A DNA stretch of 18,335 nucleotides from Microgenomates group bacterium (GTDB taxonomy: Bacteria > Patescibacteriota > Microgenomatia > UBA1400 > PJMF01), in NCBI GenBank assembly GCA_009776965.1, contig WRMU01000010.1:1-18335 (forward strand). The letters are read 5' to 3'. Position numbers and translations under genes: made by a program. Below the pieces are notes generated by a model. The model was not told the DNA's origin. It made no database searches and saw only the letters and a list, made by a program, of their open reading frames with translations. Positions 13,165-18,335 of this stretch are shown here, in pieces (position 1 is the first letter of the stretch; the number at the start of each line of letters is the position of its first letter).

Positions 13165-13515
13165 AGTATTACTTTACTAGTGCAAACAGCAAAGACAGTC
13201 GTATAAAATGTCCAGAACGACTGCCTTCGCCGTCCACATAATTCGCCGAGCTTGCTAACTCGAAGGCTGAGGGCAAGTATAAACCATGAAGCAGCTTGAA
13301 GGTCAATAGTTTTTGATCATTTTTGTTCATTTGGGAGATGCTACTTGACTTAAGTTTTGCATAGTGGAAGTGTTCTTTTACTGGTATTTTTATGTCTAAT
13401 TAGGGGAAAAGGTGGCCAAAACCTTCGAGTAATGGAAGGTTTTGGAAATTGATTTTTGGGCCTTTCCGTGATAGATTAAAAGTCATTATTGGCTAATTAA
13501 TGATAGGAAAACAAT
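13165..13515. other. Hairpin-rich divergent intergenic region
   Basis: This 351-bp stretch separates the surface-protein gene (-) from the MerR gene (+). No ORF of note is visible. Inverted repeats are CAGTCGT (13196-13202) with ACGACTG (13217-13223), GCCTTCG (13223-13229) with CGAAGGC (13261-13267), and CTTGC (13251-13255) with GCAAG (13273-13277). A perfect 11-bp hairpin follows at 13416-13445. A TTGACT at 13345-13350 could be a -35, but no good -10 is seen at normal spacing. A small structured RNA or a regulatory region is possible. Confidence 0.5.
13416..13445. promoter_or_regulatory. Perfect 11-bp hairpin upstream of the MerR gene
   Basis: CCAAAACCTTC (13416-13426) and GAAGGTTTTGG (13435-13445) flank an 8-nt loop. 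GGAAAAGG (about 13405-13412) and CCTTTCC (13460-13466) could extend it with a bulge. A T5 run at 13453-13457 follows about 8 nt later. It could be a terminator, an attenuator in a long MerR leader, or an operator. Confidence 0.55.
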
Positions 13516-14319
13516 ATGAAAGACCGGCTAACGATCAAGGAGTTTTCTGAACTTTCTGGAATCAAAGCTTCAACTTTGCGTTATTGGGATGAGATAGGTT
13601 TGTTTTCACCATCAACGCGGGATGCTGAGAATGATTATCGCTATTATTCTCCCGAGCAGATTATTGCGGTTAATTTCTTTACTGTTTTGAGTAGCCTTAA
13701 TATTCCTCTAAAGGAAATTAAGGGGGTTGATGCCAATCGTAATCCAGAGAGCATTATGAAATTAGTCGAGCATCAGGAAAAAATATTGGATGCAGAAATG
13801 AGACGGCTACAAGAATGCCATTCCATTATCCATACGAGACGAGAAATGATTAATGCGGGCATGAAAGCGGCAGAAGATGAGATTTCGGTGGTAAAAATGA
13901 ACGAAAGTTCTTTTGCCTTGGGGCCCCTTAATGAATATAAACAGGATGGTAGTTTTTTTGAACCCTTTATCAATTTTTGTAATAAGGCGGATGATCTAAA
14001 CGTAAACTTAAGCTTTCCTATTTGTGGATATTGCGCCAATATGGAGAGTTTTTTGGAAAATCCGGGGTTACCAGAGCATTTTATCTCTTTAGATCCTAGA
14101 GGAAAGTGTAAAAAAGAAGCGGGAGAGTATTTGGTGGGTTTCCGTCGGGGATATTATGGTCAATTTGGCGATTTGCCACAGAAAATGATGCGATATGCTG
14201 AGAAAAATAATCTCGTGCCGGTGGGGCCGGTGTATGAAGAATATCTTTTAGACGAAACATGTGTTAAAGACTCGACGCAATATTTGGTGCAGGCGAGTGT
14301 GGCTGTCTATAAAAGATAA
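13516..14319 (+). CDS. MerR-family transcriptional regulator with effector-binding domain
   Basis: A 267-aa regulator. The N-terminal winged helix (about 4-75) has the family pattern LTIKEFSELSGIKASTLRYW and DYRYYSPEQI. A coiled-coil dimerisation helix (about 85-118) follows, then a GyrI/BmrR-like effector-binding domain (about 122-267). MerR proteins of this type typically activate multidrug-response or stress promoters when a small ligand binds. A weak Shine-Dalgarno-like AGGA at 13505-13508 precedes the ATG, unlike most genes here. The protein looks Firmicutes-like, which may reflect transfer. The target is unknown: candidates are the divergent surface-protein gene, its own promoter, or the operon that starts 39 nt downstream. 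Confidence 0.88.
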   Translation: MKDRLTIKEFSELSGIKASTLRYWDEIGLFSPSTRDAENDYRYYSPEQIIAVNFFTVLSSLNIPLKEIKGVDANRNPESIMKLVEHQEKILDAEMRRLQECHSIIHTRREMINAGMKAAEDEISVVKMNESSFALGPLNEYKQDGSFFEPFINFCNKADDLNVNLSFPICGYCANMESFLENPGLPEHFISLDPRGKCKKEAGEYLVGFRRGYYGQFGDLPQKMMRYAEKNNLVPVGPVYEEYLLDETCVKDSTQYLVQASVAVYKR

Positions 14320-14339
14320 TTTTTACGGACAAGTTATGC

Positions 14340-14345
14340 TATAAT
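14340..14345 (+). promoter_or_regulatory. Promoter of the histone-like/nuclease/PilT operon
   Basis: A perfect TATAAT lies 12 nt before the ATG at 14358, so the 5' leader would be only about 5 nt. It sits 20 nt after the MerR stop codon. No convincing -35 is visible. Confidence 0.55.
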
Positions 14346-14357
14346 ACAGCTTAAATT

Positions 14358-14891
14358 ATGGCAAAACGCAAAGCGAAAAAGTCTAGTGCGGCGAAGAAGA
14401 AGGTAGTAAAAAAGACGGCTGGGAAGGTGGCGGGCAAAACTGCTAGCAGGGCGACGACAGCAAAGAAGTCGGCGACAAAAAAAACTGCGACCACCAAAAA
14501 GTCGACAGCAGCCAAAAAACCCGCAGGGGCGACGACAAAAAAAAGAACGACAATACCAAAAAACGAGACAATGAGAAAGAAGGCTGCTGGGGCCAAAAGC
14601 AGGTCGGTGTGGTGGGTGATCAGATATTGGTTGGTGACAGTAATACTGACATTAGTAGTAGGTCTGCCGTTTTTTATTTTAGCGGCTTGCGCGGTTTTGT
14701 TTGCGATTGCTAAGATTTCTGTACCGGCGTTGATTGAGGCGATAAGCAGCTTGGATATGGCAGCATTGGGACGAGTGATTTATGAACAGGTGAGTCGAGG
14801 CTGGCTGGTGATGGCCTTGGTGTGGGTGGGGTTGGGGTTGGGATTGATGATAGTATGGTTGATTAAAAAAGTTCAGGATTATGGGAGATAA
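14358..14891 (+). CDS. Histone-H1-like tail fused to two membrane helices
   Basis: A 177-aa protein with an unusual architecture. Residues 1-82 consist almost only of Lys, Ala, Thr, Ser and Gly with repeated AKK, TKK and KKT units. This is the composition of bacterial histone-H1-like (Hc1/AlgP-type) DNA-binding tails. Two hydrophobic helices follow (about 86-118 and 149-170) with an amphipathic connector. Positive charge before helix 1 and after helix 2 (KK at 170-171) places the tail and both termini in the cytoplasm. A membrane-tethered nucleic-acid-binding protein is the natural reading, but binding is not shown by sequence alone. The last 11 nt overlap the start of the nuclease gene, so co-translation is likely. 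Confidence 0.8.
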   Translation: MAKRKAKKSSAAKKKVVKKTAGKVAGKTASRATTAKKSATKKTATTKKSTAAKKPAGATTKKRTTIPKNETMRKKAAGAKSRSVWWVIRYWLVTVILTLVVGLPFFILAACAVLFAIAKISVPALIEAISSLDMAALGRVIYEQVSRGWLVMALVWVGLGLGLMIVWLIKKVQDYGR

Positions 14892-15750
14892 GTATAGCGC
14901 GGTGTGGGTGTCGCATTCTTCTATTTCGGACTACTTGCATTGCCCGAGAGCATATTTTTTGAAAAATGTTTATAAAGATCCAAAAACTAATCATAAAATC
15001 CAAATAGTAGCTCCAGCTTTGAGCTTAGGGCAGGCGGTGCATGAAGTGCTGGAGAGTTTGTCGGTATTGCCGGTGGCGGAGCGATTCGAGGAAAGTTTGA
15101 TTGCTAAATATGATCGAGTATGGAAAAAAGTTAGCGGAAAAAAAGGCGGCTTTAGTAGCGAGGACCAAGAGAAAAAATATCGTGATCGGGGAGCAGAAAT
15201 GCTCAGAAGGGTAATGAACAATTCGGGAGTGGTGGGTAAAAAAGCGGTGAAAATTAAAGAGGAGCTGCCCTATTATTATTTGAGCGAGGAAGATGACATT
15301 ATTTTGTGTGGGAAGATTGATTGGTTGGAGTATGATGAGGAGAAGAATGGGGTAAAAATTGTGGATTTTAAGACTGGAAAAAGGAGAGAGGAGGAAAACT
15401 CGCTGCAATTGCCAATTTACCATTTATTGGTGCATAATTGCCAAAAACATGAGGTGTTGGGGGCGGCTTACTGGTATTTGGAAACAGATGATGAATTAAC
15501 GGAACAGAAAATCCCGTCTTTGGAGAAGGCGCAGAAGCAGGTTTTGGAAGTGGCGCGACAGATTAAATTGGCTCGCAAGCTAAAGAAGTTTGTTTGTCCG
15601 CAGGGAGAGAAAGGTTGTATTCATTGTCGGCAGTTTGAGAGGGTATTAAAAGGTGAGGGGGAGTTTATAGGGGAAGACGAGATGCGGCGAGATTTGTATT
15701 ATCTGCCTTGGCAGAAAGAGGAGCTTGTGGAGAGGGAAGAAATCCTGTAA
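14881..15750 (+). CDS. PD-(D/E)XK nuclease with a probable 4Fe-4S cluster (RecB/Cas4/AddB type)
   Basis: A 289-aa stand-alone nuclease of the RecB-like PD-(D/E)XK superfamily. The active-site residues are His54 (GQAVHE), Asp147 (GKIDWLE), Asp162 and Lys164 (VDFKTG), and Gln176 (LQLPIY), all in the canonical order. Cys21 near the N-terminus and Cys239, Cys246 and Cys249 near the C-terminus have the spacing of the iron-sulfur staple in AddB and Cas4. No helicase domain is attached and no cas genes or CRISPR are in the window. The start ATG 14881 overlaps the end of the histone-like gene by 11 nt. The pilT gene begins 9 nt after its stop. Processing of DNA ends or of incoming single strands is plausible; the actual substrate is unknown. 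Confidence 0.88.
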   Translation: MGDKYSAVWVSHSSISDYLHCPRAYFLKNVYKDPKTNHKIQIVAPALSLGQAVHEVLESLSVLPVAERFEESLIAKYDRVWKKVSGKKGGFSSEDQEKKYRDRGAEMLRRVMNNSGVVGKKAVKIKEELPYYYLSEEDDIILCGKIDWLEYDEEKNGVKIVDFKTGKRREEENSLQLPIYHLLVHNCQKHEVLGAAYWYLETDDELTEQKIPSLEKAQKQVLEVARQIKLARKLKKFVCPQGEKGCIHCRQFERVLKGEGEFIGEDEMRRDLYYLPWQKEELVEREEIL

Positions 15751-15759
15751 AATGGATTT

Positions 15760-16893
15760 ATGCAACAAGATACAGTGCCTGCCCCTAGTCAACCGCCAGC
15801 TCAGGAACAGCTTCCCATTCATGCATTGATGGAGTTGTTGGTGCAGCAGGAAGGTTCGGATATTCATTTGAAGCATGGATTGGTGCCTCATGTGCGCTTA
15901 AGTGGTGAATTGACGCCAGTGAATGGTTATCCGGTATTGGGGTCGAGTGAGTTAGACGCTTTGATTTTGCCGATGATGAATGATGAGCAGCGGCAGGCTT
16001 ATGAAACAAATAAGGAAATTGATTTTGGTTATCAATATTTTGATAAAGGGCGTTTTCGGGTTAATGTTTTTCATGCTATGGGTGAGCGAGCGTCGGTATT
16101 GCGGTTGATTCCGAGCAGAATCAAGACGATGGATGAGCTAAACCTACCAGAAGTGATGAAAAAGCTGACAAAATATAGGCAGGGAATGGTGTTGGTGACT
16201 GGTCCTACTGGTGAGGGTAAATCGACAACGTTGGCGTCGATGATTAATGAGATTAATTATGATCGCGGGGAGCATATCTTGACTATCGAGGACCCGATTG
16301 AGTTTGTGTATAAGCCGAATAAGTCGATTATTAGTCAGCGCGAGTTGGAATTGGATACCAAGAGTTGGCTGGCGGCGCTCAAGAGCGCTTTGCGCGAGGA
16401 TCCCAATATTTTGCTGGTGGGCGAAATGCGCGATTACGAGACAATTGGAGCGACGATTACGGTGGCGGAAACGGGACACTTGGTGTTCGCCACGCTGCAT
16501 ACGGCCACAGCAGCACAGACGATTGACCGGATCGTGGATGTGTTTCCGGGGCATCAGCAAGGACAAATCCGCCAGCAATTAGCGGCTAATTTGAATGCGG
16601 TGATCTCACAGAGATTGTTGCCGAGAATTGGCGGGGGGCGAGTGGCGTCTTTTGAGATTATGGTGAATAATGGAGCGATTCGAAACTTGATCCGAGAGGC
16701 AAAAACACATCAAATTGATAATATTATCCAGACCTCGGCAGATGAGGGAAATATGCTAATGGAAAACTATTTGTTTGAGTTGGTGCAAAAAAACCAGATT
16801 TCTCAAGATGATGCGATGCGGGTGGCTTTTAGGCCGGAGTTTATGGCGAGGTTATTGGGATTTGAGTTGGCCCCCGACGGGAGTTATAAGTAA
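15760..16893 (+). CDS. pilT: PilT-type type IV pilus retraction ATPase
   Basis: A 377-aa hexameric secretion-family ATPase expected to power pilus retraction at the inner face of the membrane. A Pro/Gln-rich start (about 5-18) precedes the N-terminal PAS-like domain. The core has Walker A GPTGEGKST (148-156), the Asp box LTIEDPIE (174-181), Walker B ILLVGEMRD (217-225) and the His box TGHLVFATLHT (238-248). The AIRNLIREAKTHQI motif (about 306-319) is diagnostic of PilT as opposed to PilB. Walker A has Glu where Ser is usual. It is the third gene of the operon, with a 9-nt gap after the nuclease gene. No other pilus gene is in the window. Confidence 0.94.
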   Translation: MQQDTVPAPSQPPAQEQLPIHALMELLVQQEGSDIHLKHGLVPHVRLSGELTPVNGYPVLGSSELDALILPMMNDEQRQAYETNKEIDFGYQYFDKGRFRVNVFHAMGERASVLRLIPSRIKTMDELNLPEVMKKLTKYRQGMVLVTGPTGEGKSTTLASMINEINYDRGEHILTIEDPIEFVYKPNKSIISQRELELDTKSWLAALKSALREDPNILLVGEMRDYETIGATITVAETGHLVFATLHTATAAQTIDRIVDVFPGHQQGQIRQQLAANLNAVISQRLLPRIGGGRVASFEIMVNNGAIRNLIREAKTHQIDNIIQTSADEGNMLMENYLFELVQKNQISQDDAMRVAFRPEFMARLLGFELAPDGSYK

Positions 16894-16894
16894 G

Positions 16895-16937
16895 ATAAAC
16901 TTCCCTAAATCGGTATTTTCGTTTTAGAAAAGTTTAT
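16895..16937. terminator. Convergent terminator-like hairpin between pilT and miaA
   Basis: ATAAACTT (16895-16902) pairs with AAGTTTAT (16930-16937), and CTAAA (16905-16909) with TTTAG (16923-16927), with a 2x2 internal loop between them and a 13-nt loop. It starts 2 nt after the pilT stop and ends 11 nt from the miaA stop. No long T-run follows, so it may act as a shared structure that ends both transcripts or protects their 3' ends. Confidence 0.55.
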
Positions 16938-16947
16938 GTATGACATG

Positions 16948-17886
16948 CTAGCTCAATAATTTCTTTAAGAAAGTTAGCTGGCGGCGGACGTATTGCCATT
17001 CTCGGAGCTCCCAGAGATCGAGAGCTTCTTGTTCATTGAGTTCTTGGTGGAGGAAGCTGGCGATTTCGGCGAAACCTAAGGGGAGGGCTAATTTATTCTG
17101 GTTTAGTTTTTTATCTTTAATGATGGCAAGAGCGGAAGCGACTTCGTCGATGGCTCCGAGCGCAAAGCGCTTCTCTACTCTACTCTTAATTTTAGGACGC
17201 AGGGAAGCTAGATCAAAATCTGGCATGAGGTATTGATGGAGAGATGCCCAGTTGTTGGGGGGGGGAGTTGGGGGTTGGGGATTGGTTTTTTGCCAATGGA
17301 GAACTTCGAGATGACGGATGAGACGGCGAGGATTATGTTTGTCAGAATTATTGAGAGCGGAAAAAAGGAGAGGGTGTTTGGCAAAGAGGAGCTGCTGAAG
17401 CTCGGTAATATTGCAAGTTTCTAATTTGGTTCTTAGAGCTGGATTGGGGGGGGCGGAAGTTAGGCTATTTTGGCCGAGGAGACGTTGATGATAGAGAAGG
17501 GTTCCGCCAACAATAATGACAACCTTGTTTTCTTCAAGAGCGCGAGAAATGATGGGGGTGGCGAGCTTAAAAAAAAGACCGAGTGACCAGTGGCCGGTGA
17601 AGTCGATGATACCGATACCGTGGAGATTGATGGTTTTGTCTGGAGAGGAGAAAAAATGATAGGGATAATCGGCTTTAGAGTGGCGCTGGAAGCCCAGAGA
17701 GGTAAAATCGTCCAGATCAGCGCCAGAGAGAATGGGAAAGTCGTGATAGACTTGACGACTGTCGGCGCTGATGATTTCCACTCCGGCACATTTATCGGCG
17801 AAAATAAGCTGCTGGGCGAGTGAGAGGGCCAGAGCAGATTTACCGGTGGCGGTGGGGCCAATGACAGAGATGAGAGGATGGTTCAT
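16948..17886 (-). CDS. miaA: tRNA dimethylallyltransferase
   Basis: MiaA transfers an isopentenyl group to A37 of tRNAs that read UNN codons. The protein is 312 aa, the normal size. The P-loop GPTATGKS is at 10-17, DSRQVY follows at about 42-47, the middle motif is VGGTLLYHQRLLG and the PRRLIRHLEV helix is recognisable. The family's usual GGTGLY is altered to GGTLLY. A Pro/Asn-rich insert (NPQPPTPPPNN) is encoded by a G9/C9 tract. The ATG at 17886 is the only sensible start because the P-loop begins at residue 10. Its A is also the last base of the CCA end encoded by the tRNA-Val gene, so miaA mRNA must arise from a transcript that crosses or abuts the tRNA. Confidence 0.9.
   Translation of the reverse strand: MNHPLISVIGPTATGKSALALSLAQQLIFADKCAGVEIISADSRQVYHDFPILSGADLDDFTSLGFQRHSKADYPYHFFSSPDKTINLHGIGIIDFTGHWSLGLFFKLATPIISRALEENKVVIIVGGTLLYHQRLLGQNSLTSAPPNPALRTKLETCNITELQQLLFAKHPLLFSALNNSDKHNPRRLIRHLEVLHWQKTNPQPPTPPPNNWASLHQYLMPDFDLASLRPKIKSRVEKRFALGAIDEVASALAIIKDKKLNQNKLALPLGFAEIASFLHQELNEQEALDLWELREWQYVRRQLTFLKKLLS
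17257..17280. repeat. Poly-G tract and possible G-quadruplex inside miaA
   Basis: The + strand has nine G (17257-17265), then G5 (17270-17274) and G4 (17277-17280) separated by 2-4 nt. On the coding strand this encodes a Pro-rich stretch. A second tract of eight G lies at 17446-17453. The pattern G3+ N1-7 repeated is met on the strand opposite the coding strand. Confidence 0.6.
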
Positions 17887-17962
17887 GGTGGCCGCCGAGG
17901 GACTCGAACCCCCGACCTACCGGATGTAAACCGGACGCTCTAACCAACTGAGCTAGGCGGCC
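17886..17962 (-). tRNA. tRNA-Val (anticodon UAC), CCA encoded
   Basis: On the minus strand the acceptor stem is GGCCGCC with GGCGGCC, the D arm GCTC/GAGC and the T arm GGGGG-TTCGAGT-CCCTC. The anticodon stem (TCCGG with CCGGT, four pairs plus one U-U) encloses loop TTTACAT, giving anticodon UAC. The discriminator A is at 17889 and CCA occupies 17888-17886, so the last A is the first base of miaA. The 5' end is 5 nt downstream of the stop of the 104-aa gene. The tRNA is thus embedded between two coding genes on the same strand. Confidence 0.94.
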
Positions 17963-17967
17963 TTAGG

Positions 17968-18282
17968 CTAATTGACTTTAACCTGACGGATAGTAACCCC
18001 TACTTGATCAATCAAGGGAAAAGTTTTACGAATCTCGCTCCAGTATTTTTCGGCAACTCTGTCGGAATAAGCAGCGTTGTTGGTGCGCTCCATACCAGAG
18101 CAGAGTTTGCGCTCGAAGCTACGCATGACGTCGAGAACGTCGCGACCGGTTTTATTGAAGGCAGTGCGATATTTGTTGGGATTGGCTTGATAATTGTCAT
18201 GAATAAGCTTAAATGCGTCGAGGAGAGGCTGATTATTTTTAATCATCAGATTGTAGTATATTTTATATTTTTGTTGTGGCAT
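17968..18282 (-). CDS. Unknown 104-aa protein
   Basis: Not recognised. The protein is soluble, basic and mostly helical in appearance, with no signal peptide or membrane segment. Features are a Tyr/Asn/Gln-rich start, an NKTGRDVLDVMRSFERKLC helix-like stretch and a C-terminal IDQVGVTIRQVKV strand-like end. It starts 7 nt after the stop of an upstream partial gene and ends 5 nt before tRNA-Val, so it is probably part of a minus-strand operon that includes the tRNA and miaA. A competing + strand ORF over the same DNA is judged an artefact. Confidence 0.7.
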   Translation of the reverse strand: MPQQKYKIYYNLMIKNNQPLLDAFKLIHDNYQANPNKYRTAFNKTGRDVLDVMRSFERKLCSGMERTNNAAYSDRVAEKYWSEIRKTFPLIDQVGVTIRQVKVN

Positions 18283-18289
18283 AGAGTGT

Positions 18290-18335
18290 TTATTCTAACA
18301 CATCTTCTTCGGGAGTGATAATGCCGAGATTTTGG
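18290..18335 (-). CDS. 3' end of an unidentified gene (partial)
   Basis: The minus strand reads in frame QNLGIITPEEDVLE and then TAA at 18292-18290. Only the last 14 residues are in the window. The acidic, gap-free ending and the 7-nt spacing to the next gene fit an upstream operon member. The product cannot be identified from this fragment. Confidence 0.45.
   Translation of the reverse strand, partial: QNLGIITPEEDVLE

Noticed and set aside
13345..13415. Classical MerR-type promoter with a 19-20 bp spacer
   Set aside because: TTGACT at 13345-13350 is a fair -35, but no TATAAT-like box lies 19-20 bp downstream and no dyad is centred in the spacer.
14351..14596. Minus-strand ORF of Phe/Ala/Val residues opposite the Lys-rich tail
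   Set aside because: It is the expected hydrophobic antisense of AAA/GCG-rich DNA. The + frame has a promoter, an operon context and membrane helices downstream.
14881..15750. Cas4 of a CRISPR system
   Set aside because: The nuclease fold and cysteines resemble Cas4, but no cas1/cas2, effector gene or repeat-spacer array is in the window. The operon partners point elsewhere.
18004..18318. A + strand 104-aa ORF over the minus-strand 104-aa gene
   Set aside because: It has no recognisable features and would cut across the minus-strand operon with its tight spacings. The minus-strand protein has the better amino-acid composition.

Overview
The window looks like a piece of a Candidate Phyla Radiation (Patescibacteria) genome, possibly Microgenomates-like. 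The reasons are inferential: tightly packed, often overlapping genes; a UvrC without its usual C-terminal domain; two of three tRNA genes without an encoded CCA; a LytR_C-domain membrane protein; a PilT-type ATPase; and strongly diverged housekeeping proteins. TGA is used as a stop codon, for example by the MscS gene, so the Gracilibacteria/SR1 recoding is not present. A striking shared trait is promoter layout: at least four genes have a perfect TATAAT box exactly 7 nt before the ATG, which implies leaderless mRNAs.

Region 1 (1-8554) holds cell-envelope and repair genes. A terminator-like hairpin and a tandem repeat precede a class A penicillin-binding protein (253-2244, +). Convergent to it lie a small coiled-coil membrane protein and a large LytR_C-domain membrane protein (both -). 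A MscS channel (+) and a YaeI-like metallophosphoesterase (-) follow. A perfect palindrome at 6186-6210 then serves as a symmetric divergent promoter for the phosphoesterase and for a membrane-anchored surface protein. The 3' end of the surface-protein gene is read in a second frame as the start of uvrC.

Region 2 (8553-11100) is the most accessory-looking part. A long imperfect hairpin follows uvrC. Then come tRNA-Leu(UAG), a small HAD phosphatase, tRNA-Gly(GCC) and two unknown membrane proteins, in sequence whose base composition looks different from the flanks.

Region 3 (11158-14319) has a secreted MBG-repeat surface protein (-) and a MerR-family regulator (+). They are separated by a 351-bp divergent intergenic region rich in hairpins.

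Region 4 (14340-16937) is a three-gene + strand operon: a histone-H1-like Lys/Ala-rich tail fused to two membrane helices, a PD-(D/E)XK nuclease with four cysteines that fit a 4Fe-4S cluster, and a PilT-type retraction ATPase. A DNA-handling or DNA-uptake module is a reasonable hypothesis and is the best candidate for an undescribed system here.

Region 5 (16948-18335) is a minus-strand cluster: the 3' end of an unidentified gene, a 104-aa unknown gene, tRNA-Val(UAC) and miaA. The final A of the tRNA's encoded CCA is also the first base of the miaA ATG.
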